Source of the DNA: Chitinophagaceae bacterium
GTDB lineage: Bacteria; Bacteroidota; Bacteroidia; Chitinophagales; Chitinophagaceae
Assembly: GCA_019745155.1 (NCBI GenBank)
Contig: JAIETM010000016.1
Span: 35,150 to 99,149, forward strand
Length of the DNA: 64,000 nucleotides
Direction: 5' to 3'
The notes under the pieces are model-generated. The model was not told the origin of the DNA and made no database searches. It worked only from the letters and a program-made list of their open reading frames with translations. Below, piece by piece: positions 35,801 to 44,593 of this stretch. The position numbers and the translations under genes were made by a program. Positions within the stretch are counted from its first letter, which is position 1. The number at the start of each line of letters is the position of its first letter.

Positions 35801-37825
35801 ATGAAAAAGCGCCTACTAACCCTTGTCATTCTGCTTGCATCTTACTGCAGCATTTTTGGTCAGTACGAGTATGTAAATACATTCGAGACCATGGGCTACA
35901 GAGACCAGAGCATTACAGGTATTGCTGGTGTATTAACCTATTTTGTCCGGGTGAAGCCGGATGATGATATCGATCGTAGCAGACTGGTGCTGTACATCAG
36001 ACCGTCTCAGATCCTTAACCCCAATACATCGCATGTAACCATTTACATGAGAGACGAAGCGGTGTTTACACAGCGTTTGGCGGGGGTTGGTATCGATTCC
36101 ATCTTTACCATCAATATTCCTTTGGAGCGTCGCTATCTTCAGGAAGATGGTCGTTACGTGAAAGTGCGCGTAGCAGCTAAGATGAGTATTGCGGACGAAT
36201 ATTGTAAGGATATTGAGAATCCAGCTGTTTGGATGAGTGTACGTAATAACTCATATCTCTATACGGTTAAGAAAAGCTCATTGTCATATCAGCGCAGTCT
36301 GAAAGAAACCATGCAGGAGTTTAAGCGTGTGTATTCACCTAATACTGCTGATCTAGATGATGTAATGGCTGGCGGTATTTCTTATGCAGTGTTGAAACAG
36401 GCAGTGTATTCTAATGTAACAGAAATTGAAAGTGGCGTTTACAATGAAGTTGACTCGCTGGGTAGAGGTATTGTTGTAGGTGTAGTTAGCAAGTTGCCAG
36501 AGTATATCCGTAATCAGGTTCCAGCAATTGGCAAAGGCCAAGGTTTAATTGTTTTAGTGAACAGTGGTTCGTGGGATCGACAATATCTTGTGGTTACTGG
36601 AGCTGATGCAGAAGGATACAAGAAAGCAATTAAAGTGCTCTCCAATAACAATATCATGAGCAGTGCTTTCTCTGAAAAACTGCTTGTTGATAATGCATTA
36701 ACGAAAGTGAGTGAGCGAAGTAGCTTACCAGTAGTGCTCTCGCTGGAGCAACTAGGTGGACAGCCTGCAATCATGGAGGGTGTTGGTGCATTGAAAGCCA
36801 ACTATTCTTTCTCGCTTGCAGATTATAATGCTATTCCTGAGAAGCTGACTTTCCACTTGGATGCATTGTTCTCTATGTTGAAAGAATCAGATCGTGGCTT
36901 CTTGAACGTGTACTTAAATGATAACCTTGTATACAGTACAACTTTATCTGATAAGCGTAATTTCTCTGAAGATATTGATCTGAAGCCTTATCTCTTAACC
37001 AAGAACAACGGACTTACCGTTGAAATGCGCTTCCACCCTGGTACAAATATTTGTAAGGATGGATTTGCCAACTTCTTTGGATTCATCAACCCGAAGACTT
37101 CTACCATTACCTTCAAGGGTGAGCGTAGAAATGAGTTCTCTAACTTCTTTAATTATCCTGGTGAATTCAGAAAATCTCCGTTGAAGTTTTTGATCTCTTC
37201 TCCAATTTTCCCAATGGTCACATCTTCAGTAGGTGAGTTGATTTATCAGATTAACGCCACTACTATTGCTACGCCAAGTATGATCTTGCCTGTTCTGGAA
37301 GCTTCTGATAAAGCTCAGATGGCAGATATGCGTGGTTATAATGTGATTGCGCTCTTACAGCGTACAGATGGTTTCCTGAAGAACTTCAATTCACTGCCAG
37401 TTAACTTCACAAAAGACTTCCAGTTGTATAAAGATTTGGAAGGACAGGTGAGTTACTCAATCAATGATTTCTCTAACAGTGGTATTGCGCAGATATTCAG
37501 ACAGAACGGTAGTACATTCTTGGTGATATCTACTTTGGGTGATACTGCAATACAAGGCGCTTATGAGAGTGTAATCAAGAGCTTTGGTACACAGTTCTCT
37601 TCTATTGAAACGAACGTATGTATTGCTACCAGTAAGGGACAAAGTAATTTCTTCTTCAAATTACCTGAAGATTCAGATTTGGTAACGTATCGTGGAGAAA
37701 GAAACCCATTATTGGTGTTCTGGGAAACATATAAATTCTTCATCGTCGGATTCTTGGTTGCATTTCTGATCCTTGCTTTCTTCTTCGTAAGGAAGCGCGT
37801 GAAGAAGTCACAGGAAATCGTTTAA
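35801..37825 (+). CDS. BcsB-like periplasmic subunit of a polysaccharide synthase
   Basis: The 674-residue protein has a signal peptide (MKKRLLTLVILLASYCSIFG-Q), a large periplasmic part and one C-terminal membrane helix (about 640-662) with a basic tail, the topology of BcsB. Repeated jelly-roll-like units and the cysteine-bearing block ADEYCKDIENPAVWMSV, with a second Cys in GTNICKDGF, match the BcsB pattern. BcsB guides nascent cellulose through the periplasm and holds BcsA by its C-terminal helix. The GT2 gene follows after 40 bp. Homology is remote, so a different glycan is possible. Confidence 0.75.
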   Translation: MKKRLLTLVILLASYCSIFGQYEYVNTFETMGYRDQSITGIAGVLTYFVRVKPDDDIDRSRLVLYIRPSQILNPNTSHVTIYMRDEAVFTQRLAGVGIDSIFTINIPLERRYLQEDGRYVKVRVAAKMSIADEYCKDIENPAVWMSVRNNSYLYTVKKSSLSYQRSLKETMQEFKRVYSPNTADLDDVMAGGISYAVLKQAVYSNVTEIESGVYNEVDSLGRGIVVGVVSKLPEYIRNQVPAIGKGQGLIVLVNSGSWDRQYLVVTGADAEGYKKAIKVLSNNNIMSSAFSEKLLVDNALTKVSERSSLPVVLSLEQLGGQPAIMEGVGALKANYSFSLADYNAIPEKLTFHLDALFSMLKESDRGFLNVYLNDNLVYSTTLSDKRNFSEDIDLKPYLLTKNNGLTVEMRFHPGTNICKDGFANFFGFINPKTSTITFKGERRNEFSNFFNYPGEFRKSPLKFLISSPIFPMVTSSVGELIYQINATTIATPSMILPVLEASDKAQMADMRGYNVIALLQRTDGFLKNFNSLPVNFTKDFQLYKDLEGQVSYSINDFSNSGIAQIFRQNGSTFLVISTLGDTAIQGAYESVIKSFGTQFSSIETNVCIATSKGQSNFFFKLPEDSDLVTYRGERNPLLVFWETYKFFIVGFLVAFLILAFFFVRKRVKKSQEIV

Positions 37826-37865
37826 TCCATTACTCTGCCGGGGCAACCCGGCAGAATATGTTCTT

Positions 37866-39728
37866 ATGCCTTTATGCGCCCTTAATCATATGGTGTCCGC
37901 AGGGATGTTTTCGGAGGAAAAACTTCGGGACATCGCTAGCATTGCTGATGAGTATAACTATGCGTTTATCAAAGCAGCGCTCAACTTTGGTTTTTTAACT
38001 CGTAAAGAGTATGTAGCGTTTCTGGAAAAAGAGAACTACCCATTGATTGATGTGCGTAATGAAGAGATTGATGAGTACTTGTTAGAGCAATGCGATCTGC
38101 ACCACATGAACTCCTTTCTGTATATCCCTTTGCGGAGAGATGGAAGTGGTACTTTATTGGTGGCTGCTGCAGATCCCCTAGATGAAAAGCTGATTGCCGG
38201 TCTTACTGTAAAGTTTAATTGCCGCATTCGGATGCTGGGTGCATCTGATTTGGATATTACTTGGCTTGCACATACAAAGCGCGGTATCTTCTTCGTAAAA
38301 GAAGCCGTATTTAGTCTGATGCGCAGAGACCCTGAAAGTTCAGGTATCATCACTTTTACTGATGGCCAGTTAGCGGTAATTTTTGGCCTTACAATTCTGT
38401 TTTTTGTTGCGCTTGGTTTTTCATTTATCAATACATCTGTTGTTACAAACCTCTTTTTGAGTTTAACCTTTTTGTTTGCCATTCTCTTTAAGCTCTATTT
38501 GGCTTTGAAAGGTTCGATGAGTGAGTTGCACGATTCTGTAACCAAAGATGAGATTAGGGCAGTAGATGATAGTACGCTTCCCGTGTACACAATCTTGCTG
38601 CCAGTTTATAAGGAAGATAAACTGATCAGAAAGCTTATTTGGAACCTCCGTAGTTTGGATTATCCTAGAGGTAAGTTAGACGTTAAGCTGCTGATTGAAG
38701 AAGATGATGATAAAACACTGAATGCGGTAAGGGCATTGGATTTTCCTGCCAATTTCGAGGTAATAGTTGTGCCATACCACATGCCTAAGACCAAGCCTAA
38801 AGCATGTAATTATGGTATCTATTTCTGTCGCGGAAAATATCTGACCATTTATGACGCAGAAGATATTCCGGATTCAGATCAATTAAAAAAGGTGGTGGTG
38901 CTTTTCCGTAAGCTACCGGATGAGTTTATTGTATTGCAAGGTGCATTAAACTATTTCAATAAGAATGAGAACCTGCTGACAAGAATGTTCACGCTGGAAT
39001 ATTCTTATTGGTTTGATTATATGCTTACGGGTTTGCAATCACTAGATGTACCTATTCCTTTAGGAGGCACTTCTAATCACTTCAAGTTAGATAAGCTTGT
39101 AGAACTGGGTGCATGGGATCCATTCAATGTAACAGAGGATGCGGATTTGGGTGTACGTGTATTTGAAAAGTTGTATAAAGTAGGTGTTGTAAACAGTACA
39201 ACTTTGGAAGAAGCGAATAACGAACCGTTTAATTGGATTCGTCAGCGCTCAAGGTGGATCAAAGGGTATATGCAAACTTTCTTGGTACACATGCGTAACC
39301 CCCGTAAGCTGATTCGAAGAATCGGTTGGAGAGGTTTCTTTGGATTCAACTTCTTCATTGGTGGAACGGCAGTTACCTTCTTGTTGTACCCGGTACTTTT
39401 GTTATTCTTTATTGTCTTTATCATTTTTGATATCAAGGCCGTACGTGCTTTGTTCCCGGATTGGGTATTGTATATTTCTATCTTCAACTTTATTGCCGGT
39501 AACGTGCTGATGGTGTATATCAACATGTTGGCAGTATTTAAGAGAAGGTACTATGAGCTGATTCTTTTTGCAGCAGTGAATCCTGTGTATTGGTTAATGC
39601 ACTCTATAGCTGCATACAAAGGGTTGTGGCAGTTGATTTACAAGCCTTTTTATTGGGAAAAAACAAACCATGGTTTAACCAAAGTATCGCATTCTTCTAC
39701 TGCAGCAACAGTAGCAGGGAATACTTAA
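37866..39728 (+). CDS. Cellulose-synthase-like GT2 with N-terminal MshEN/GspE-N-type domain
   Basis: This 620-residue processive-type glycosyltransferase has residues about 15-150 resembling the MshEN/T2SSE-N domain (LTRKEYVAFLEKENYPLIDV, LLVAAADPLDEKLI), a fold that binds c-di-GMP in some proteins. Two membrane helices follow (about 175-215), then the GT2 core: UDP-binding EEDDD, DAEDIPD (Asp330), TEDAD (Asp425) and QRSRW (460-464), then three to four C-terminal helices. No PilZ domain is present, unlike BcsA. The layout recalls NfrB, but there the MshEN domain is C-terminal. Adjacent to the BcsB-like gene it should be the catalytic subunit. Product sugar unknown. Confidence 0.85.
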   Translation: MPLCALNHMVSAGMFSEEKLRDIASIADEYNYAFIKAALNFGFLTRKEYVAFLEKENYPLIDVRNEEIDEYLLEQCDLHHMNSFLYIPLRRDGSGTLLVAAADPLDEKLIAGLTVKFNCRIRMLGASDLDITWLAHTKRGIFFVKEAVFSLMRRDPESSGIITFTDGQLAVIFGLTILFFVALGFSFINTSVVTNLFLSLTFLFAILFKLYLALKGSMSELHDSVTKDEIRAVDDSTLPVYTILLPVYKEDKLIRKLIWNLRSLDYPRGKLDVKLLIEEDDDKTLNAVRALDFPANFEVIVVPYHMPKTKPKACNYGIYFCRGKYLTIYDAEDIPDSDQLKKVVVLFRKLPDEFIVLQGALNYFNKNENLLTRMFTLEYSYWFDYMLTGLQSLDVPIPLGGTSNHFKLDKLVELGAWDPFNVTEDADLGVRVFEKLYKVGVVNSTTLEEANNEPFNWIRQRSRWIKGYMQTFLVHMRNPRKLIRRIGWRGFFGFNFFIGGTAVTFLLYPVLLLFFIVFIIFDIKAVRALFPDWVLYISIFNFIAGNVLMVYINMLAVFKRRYYELILFAAVNPVYWLMHSIAAYKGLWQLIYKPFYWEKTNHGLTKVSHSSTAATVAGNT

Positions 39729-39729
39729 T

Positions 39730-41304
39730 ATGGGTATATCAAAGAAAAATATTAGCCTCCTAACCTTATTCATGGTGCTCTACTATGTGTGCATCACATG
39801 GATTGTGCACAGAAGTGGCTATGAACATACGGAGTCTTTGTTTTATGCCGAAAAGCTCAAGTTATTATTTGAGGCTAAGCAGAATCAGCTGGTTATTTTG
39901 GGTACCACTTTCCCAAGCATGGTATTTCTATCGAACCTGATTTTTATTCCGCTTGGATATTTATTTGCGCCAGTAGCAGCCTCTATTCTGGTGATGAGTA
40001 TTCTGTACTATTTTATTCTCCGCAACCACTTGAGTACCAAGCTGCCGATGAATATCTATGTGCCGATGGTGACTGCACTGTTTATGTTTCATCCGGGTAT
40101 GGTGTTTGCCGCGGTTTCCGGTAGAAGTATTGCCATGGTGCTGTTGTTTTTCTATCTCGTGTATAGAAGCTTCTTCAACTACTACAGAAGCCAGACAACT
40201 TTCTATTTATCCTTGTCAAGTATCTATCTAGCCTGTTTGATCTTTAGCAATTACAATTTTATCTGGTTATTGATTGCCTTCTTTCCTTTTATCGTATTGG
40301 TATCTCTGGAGGGCATTAAAGTTTCTAAAGATCAACCACCGGTATTGCAGTACCATGAGGCGCTTAATAACCGCTCTTTACGCAGAAAGCTGGCAAACAG
40401 AACGGCTGCTATTTATATCATTATTTTCTTGCTGCCATTAGGAGCCATCTATCTTTTCAGAACTTTGAATCAGGCGCATGCTGGTAATCCAGAGTATTTC
40501 TTAAGTAGTCAGTATTCAAACTGGGCCATCACCGGTTTAAAAGCGATTGATAACCTTTTGGTAGATGCCAAGGGTACTATTCTGACCAAGCAAACACAAA
40601 TTGTCTATCACTTCTTCATCTTACTGCTAACGCCGCTTTTTATAGTGGCTTTGGTCTTGTATAAAGGGAAGATATATGAGCTGATGACAATCTTATCCCC
40701 ATTTATTTTATTGTCGGTTCTATTAATTGCAAACAGATTTTACTTATCGGTTGAGTATTTACTCATCTTTTTGATGCTGGCGATGCTGATCTTAATTTAC
40801 TATGCAGGTAAAACAGACCACAGTGTTAGACGAATGCGCGTTATGATTTTCATCGGTATTATACTCAGTAATATTGGTGGCTTCTACTATTTCTCAAAAA
40901 CGAATGATGTAGAAGAGAAGGATTTTTATGAAGCTTTATTGAAGGGTGGCGCGTTTAAAGAAGATCGTGCGCTCAGCGAACAAAAGCAAATTGCGCAGTT
41001 TATTCAGGATGTAACAGATGGTGGCGGTAAAGTGATGATAGACGATGCAGCAGCTTATGGTATTGTGGCACATTTAGAGAGCCTCAACAATATTTTGTTG
41101 CCTTTTCAGCCAAGCTTTGTGACAGTGGTAGAAAATCCAACCTTGTCTGTAAATTATATGTGCATCGCTAAGCGAGAGAATAGATTGCACAATTTCACCG
41201 TACTGAACGCATATAATATTGAACAAATGCGCAGGCGAATTGGATTAAATCTTTTGGTGATGTTTGAAACCCCTAACTGGGTATTGTACAAAATCAGTAA
41301 CTAA
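39730..41304 (+). CDS. Polytopic membrane protein of the exopolysaccharide operon, function unknown
   Basis: The 524 residues have about ten to eleven hydrophobic segments up to residue about 390, then a soluble C-terminal domain of about 130 residues. An early extracytoplasmic loop and the alternation of long aromatic-rich helices recall GT-C or polymerase-type membrane proteins, but I find no diagnostic motif. It begins 1 bp after the GT2 stop and ends at a terminator, so it belongs to this operon and may modify, polymerise or export the polymer. Confidence 0.7.
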   Translation: MGISKKNISLLTLFMVLYYVCITWIVHRSGYEHTESLFYAEKLKLLFEAKQNQLVILGTTFPSMVFLSNLIFIPLGYLFAPVAASILVMSILYYFILRNHLSTKLPMNIYVPMVTALFMFHPGMVFAAVSGRSIAMVLLFFYLVYRSFFNYYRSQTTFYLSLSSIYLACLIFSNYNFIWLLIAFFPFIVLVSLEGIKVSKDQPPVLQYHEALNNRSLRRKLANRTAAIYIIIFLLPLGAIYLFRTLNQAHAGNPEYFLSSQYSNWAITGLKAIDNLLVDAKGTILTKQTQIVYHFFILLLTPLFIVALVLYKGKIYELMTILSPFILLSVLLIANRFYLSVEYLLIFLMLAMLILIYYAGKTDHSVRRMRVMIFIGIILSNIGGFYYFSKTNDVEEKDFYEALLKGGAFKEDRALSEQKQIAQFIQDVTDGGGKVMIDDAAAYGIVAHLESLNNILLPFQPSFVTVVENPTLSVNYMCIAKRENRLHNFTVLNAYNIEQMRRRIGLNLLVMFETPNWVLYKISN

Positions 41305-41306
41305 TA

Positions 41307-41333
41307 AAAAACCCTTGCTAAGCAAGGGTTTTT
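41307..41333. terminator. Bidirectional terminator between exopolysaccharide operon and fadN-like gene
   Basis: Stem CCCTTGC (41312-41318) and GCAAGGG (41322-41328) with a TAA loop, flanked by five A on the left and five T on the right. It can end both the plus-strand operon and the minus-strand fadN-like gene whose stop is at 41352. Confidence 0.9.
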
Positions 41334-41351
41334 CGGTTCAATATATCCTGT

Positions 41352-43727
41352 TTAGTTTCTAACGGGCTTACCACCTTTGAGCAAGCTTTGAATGCGCTCC
41401 AAGGTTTTCTTTTCGCCACAAAGACTCAAGAAAGCTTCTCTTTCCAAATCCAAGAGGTATTGCTCGCTCACAAGCGTTGGTTCACTTAAGTCGCCACCAC
41501 ACATCACATAAGCTAATTTCTTGGCAACAGTGAGATCATGGTCTGTGGCATAACCACCGCGCCACATTGCATGAATACCTGCGTACATGGCACCGAGACC
41601 AGATTTACCCAATACTTTGATGTCTTTACGCTGCAGTGGTGTTTGATAACCTGCATCATACAGTTCAATCACAGATTGTCTGGCAGATTCTATTCTTCTT
41701 CCTGCATTCAAGATGATTTCATCCTGTCCCTTTCTGAGAATACCCATGCCCATACCTTCATGTGCAGAAGTAGCCACTTTCGCAGTAGCAATCGCGAAGA
41801 AGCGGTTTTTCAGCGTAATGGTTTCAGGCTCATCCTCATGCATTTCATCTGAAGCACGCAATACAAACTCTTTGGTACCACCACCGCCGGGAATCAAGCC
41901 TACGCCTAATTCTACAAGGCCAATATACGTTTCAGCTGCAGCGCAAATTTTGTCTGCATGCAAGTTCAATTCGCAACCACCACCTAGTGTTAAACCATGT
42001 GGTGCAGTAACAACAGGTATAGAACTGTAACGGGCGCGCATCATGGTATTCTGGAACATGCGAATGGCCATATCCAATTCGTCGTATTCCTGCTCAATCG
42101 CCAACATAAAGATCATACCAACGTTTGCACCAGCGCTGAAATTAGGTCCGTCGTTGGCAATCACCAATCCTTTGAATTTATCTTCAGCAATACCAATGGC
42201 TTTGTTGATTCCTTCCAATACTTCACCACCCATGCTGTTCATCTTGGTACTCCATTCAAGACCAGCCACATCACCGCCTAGGTCGTATACTTTACATGCG
42301 CTGTTCTTCCATACCAGCTTATCGGCTTTGTGGTTCATCACCAAGAAGGCATCACCACCAGGTAAAGCTTTGTAAGATTTGCTGGCAACATCATAGCAAT
42401 AACGTTTGCCATCCTGTACTTTATAGAAACTGGTATGTCCTGCAGCAAGCATTTCTTCTACCCAAGTTGCTACACTCACGCCAGCAGCTTTCATTTTTTC
42501 TACTGTCTTGGCTACACCCAATAAATCCCAGGTTTCAAACGCACCAATCTCCCAACCGAAGCCGGCCATCATAGCATCATCTACACGATACAGTTCATCA
42601 GAAATTTCAGGAATTCTGTGTGAGATATAAGAGAAGAGTGAGTGATGGAATGCGCGATAGAATACACCTGCTTTATCAGGTGCTTCATTGAGCATGCTGA
42701 TTCTTTGCTTCAAAGAATCAATAGGCTTAGCTGCTTCAATACTTGCGTATTTGGCTTTTACACGAGGTGCGTATTCCATGCTTTGCAAATTCAGTGTCAG
42801 GATTTCTTTTCCTTTTTCTGATTTTACTTTTTTGAAAAAGCCTTGTCCAGTTTTGTCACCCAACCAATTTTGTGCAACCATTTTCTCCAACCATGCAGGT
42901 ATCGCAAAGATGGATGCAGCTTCATCTGTAGGACAATTATCTGCAACGCCTTTGGCTACTTTCACCAATGTATCAATACCCACTACATCAGCTGTACGGA
43001 AAGTTGCAGATTTTGGACGACCAATAATTGGGCCAGTGAGTAAATCAATTTCATCAATACTCAGTCCCTGCTTTTCCATAATATGGAAAATGCTCATGAT
43101 GCTAAACACCCCAATTCTGTTGGCAATGAATGCAGGGGTGTCTTTACACAGCACGGTTGTTTTACCTAAATGCAAATCGCCATAGTGCATCAGAAAATCT
43201 GTTACAGCAGGATCTGTATCTGGTGTAGGAATGATTTCTAATAAGCGTAAATATCTTGGCGGATTAAAAAAGTGTGTGCCACAGAAATGTTGCTTGAAAT
43301 CAGCTGATCTCCCTTCACTTAGCATGTGGATAGGAATACCAGAAGTATTAGAGGTAATGAGTGTTCCCGGTTTTCTGAACTGCTCTACTTTCTCATAAAT
43401 AATTTTCTTGATGTCTAAACGCTCAACAACTACTTCAATGATCCAATCAGCTTTGGCAATTTCCTTCATGTTGTCATCGAAGTTGCCGGTATTGATGCGT
43501 TTCAACACATCTTTGTGGTAAACAGGAGAGGGGTTGCTTTTTACTGCAGCTTGTAAAGCATCGTTCACTAATTTATTTCTTTCAGCAGGCTTGGTACTTT
43601 CTACAGCTTCCTTTGGAACCATATCCAGCAAAAGCACTTGTACACCAATACCAGCAAAATGGCAGGCAATACGGCTGCCCATTACACCACTGCCTAATAC
43701 GGCTACCTGTTTAATCACGCGTTTCAT
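41352..43727 (-). CDS. FadN-like 3-hydroxyacyl-CoA dehydrogenase/enoyl-CoA hydratase fusion
   Basis: The 791 residues carry the NAD-binding dehydrogenase domain first (VAVLGSGVMGSRIACHFAG, HFFNPPRYLRLLEIIP), its C-terminal helical domains next, and the crotonase domain last (FSAGANVGMI, GLTLGGGCELNLHAD, oxyanion-hole glycines). This order and length match FadN of Firmicutes, not FadB/FadJ, where the hydratase comes first. It carries out the two middle steps of fatty acid beta-oxidation in the cytoplasm. The usual partner thiolase and acyl-CoA dehydrogenase genes are not adjacent in the window. Confidence 0.9.
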   Translation of the reverse strand: MKRVIKQVAVLGSGVMGSRIACHFAGIGVQVLLLDMVPKEAVESTKPAERNKLVNDALQAAVKSNPSPVYHKDVLKRINTGNFDDNMKEIAKADWIIEVVVERLDIKKIIYEKVEQFRKPGTLITSNTSGIPIHMLSEGRSADFKQHFCGTHFFNPPRYLRLLEIIPTPDTDPAVTDFLMHYGDLHLGKTTVLCKDTPAFIANRIGVFSIMSIFHIMEKQGLSIDEIDLLTGPIIGRPKSATFRTADVVGIDTLVKVAKGVADNCPTDEAASIFAIPAWLEKMVAQNWLGDKTGQGFFKKVKSEKGKEILTLNLQSMEYAPRVKAKYASIEAAKPIDSLKQRISMLNEAPDKAGVFYRAFHHSLFSYISHRIPEISDELYRVDDAMMAGFGWEIGAFETWDLLGVAKTVEKMKAAGVSVATWVEEMLAAGHTSFYKVQDGKRYCYDVASKSYKALPGGDAFLVMNHKADKLVWKNSACKVYDLGGDVAGLEWSTKMNSMGGEVLEGINKAIGIAEDKFKGLVIANDGPNFSAGANVGMIFMLAIEQEYDELDMAIRMFQNTMMRARYSSIPVVTAPHGLTLGGGCELNLHADKICAAAETYIGLVELGVGLIPGGGGTKEFVLRASDEMHEDEPETITLKNRFFAIATAKVATSAHEGMGMGILRKGQDEIILNAGRRIESARQSVIELYDAGYQTPLQRKDIKVLGKSGLGAMYAGIHAMWRGGYATDHDLTVAKKLAYVMCGGDLSEPTLVSEQYLLDLEREAFLSLCGEKKTLERIQSLLKGGKPVRN

Positions 43728-43813
43728 ACAGCAAAGAGTTTGTGCGAAAATTAGTTAGTTATGCAACTATTTTCATCGAAGATAGGAGGAAAATGCACAT
43801 CAAATTCCCAAAA

Positions 43814-43843
43814 CAAAAAAAAGGATAAGCATCGCTTATCCTT
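43814..43843 (-). terminator. Strong minus-strand terminator after the small membrane ORF
   Basis: A 10-bp perfect stem (AAGGATAAGC 43821-43830 with GCTTATCCTT 43834-43843) with a 3-nt loop is followed on the minus strand by a run of eight or more T. The only candidate minus-strand gene upstream of it is the 30-residue ORF at 43880-43972. Confidence 0.88.
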
Positions 43844-43879
43844 GTGGCAAATTCATTGGATCATTGGTATAAGTTATAC

Positions 43880-43972
43880 CTATGACAAGTCTTCATCCAT
43901 GGCAGCGGCTCCTCTATATGCCAGATAGAGGCAAACCAAGTAAGCTGCAAGCAAAACATAAACGACTAACAT
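43880..43972 (-). CDS. Candidate small membrane protein (30 residues)
   Basis: An ATG-to-TAG frame of 31 codons encodes a protein with one hydrophobic helix (LVVYVLLAAYLVCLYLAY) followed by a short soluble tail with Arg and an acidic end (MDEDLS). Codon use is compatible with coding. It ends 37 bp before a strong terminator on the same strand, and its upstream region holds overlapping inverted repeats, so an independent transcript is likely. No clear ribosome-binding site or TAnnTTTG promoter is visible. I do not recognise a family; size and topology resemble small respiratory-complex or pump subunits. Confidence 0.45.
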   Translation of the reverse strand: MLVVYVLLAAYLVCLYLAYRGAAAMDEDLS

Positions 43973-44006
43973 ATGCGGGGGTATTAGTTAGCGATGTTGT
44001 GCCATT

Positions 44007-44065
44007 CTTGGTGATTAACAACCAAGGCTGTTAATCTGGAAAGCCAGACAATCGTTTATTTCCAG
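44007..44065 (-). promoter_or_regulatory. Cluster of overlapping inverted repeats upstream of the small ORF (candidate structured leader)
   Basis: Three perfect inverted repeats interlock: CTTGGT/ACCAAG (44007-44012 with 44021-44026), GATTAACA/TGTTAATC (44013-44020 with 44029-44036) and CTGGAAA/TTTCCAG (44036-44042 with 44059-44065). The first two cannot form together as simple hairpins, so the region may switch between folds or hold operator sites. It lies 35-93 nt upstream of the small ORF on the minus strand. The rest of the 573-bp gap to gatC shows no gene. Confidence 0.4.
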
Positions 44066-44288
44066 TCTAATATTGCAAGACAACAGGCGCAATAATTTGT
44101 TTATCCTTTCTGCGATAAATTTTCAACTTTTTTCTTGCATCACATTGTTAATTTTTCCACTTTAAGCGCTTTTTATGGGGATAGCCACGCTTATCAGTTG
44201 AGCATCAACCAGTCTACCCCCGTTTTAACCATCGCTTGAGTCATGCGACCATTTACACAAATCGCCATGACCTGCGGATTGTTTCAAG

Positions 44289-44296
44289 TACATTTG
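44289..44296 (+). promoter_or_regulatory. gatC: Candidate -7 element of gatC (TACATTTG)
   Basis: TACATTTG is an exact TAnnTTTG match ending 4 bp before the gatC ATG. Transcription would start at or just after the start codon region, again suggesting a leaderless or near-leaderless mRNA. No -33 TTTG at 19-21 bp. Confidence 0.4.
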
Positions 44297-44300
44297 TTAC

Positions 44301-44591
44301 ATGCAGGTAACCGATCAGTTAGTGGCCAAGCTGGCGCATCTTTCCCGTCTATATCTCACAGATGCAGAGCAGGCGTCTATGCGTGGCGAATTACAGGCCA
44401 TGATTCAGTTTGTAGACAAGCTGAATGAATTGGATACCAAGGGTGTTACACCATTGATGCATATGGGCGATGCGCAAAATACCCTAAGAGCCGACCAGCC
44501 GGCTGCTATGTTGGATAACCAACAAGCGGTATCTCAGGCACCTGCTGCTAATCCACCTTATTTCAGCATTCCTAAAGTCATTCGTAAATAA
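44301..44591 (+). CDS. gatC: GatC, Asp/Glu-tRNA amidotransferase subunit C
   Basis: The 96 residues match GatC: N-terminal helical [16 protein letters not shown], the [16 protein letters not shown] block, LRADQP, and the C-terminal [12 protein letters not shown]. GatC stabilises the GatA/GatB amidotransferase that converts misacylated Glu-tRNA(Gln) or Asp-tRNA(Asn), implying the indirect pathway. gatA and gatB are not nearby. An ABC ATPase gene follows after 2 bp and is probably cotranscribed. Confidence 0.93.
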   Translation: MQVTDQLVAKLAHLSRLYLTDAEQASMRGELQAMIQFVDKLNELDTKGVTPLMHMGDAQNTLRADQPAAMLDNQQAVSQAPAANPPYFSIPKVIRK

Positions 44592-44593
44592 TT

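Noticed and set aside
44007..44036. H-type pseudoknot formed by the two interlocking stems
   Set aside because: The connecting loops would be 0 and 2 nt, too short to span the stems; alternative hairpins are more plausible.
44243..44428. Protein-coding frame overlapping the gatC start
   Set aside because: Out of frame with gatC, has no recognisable features and lies over a strongly supported gene.
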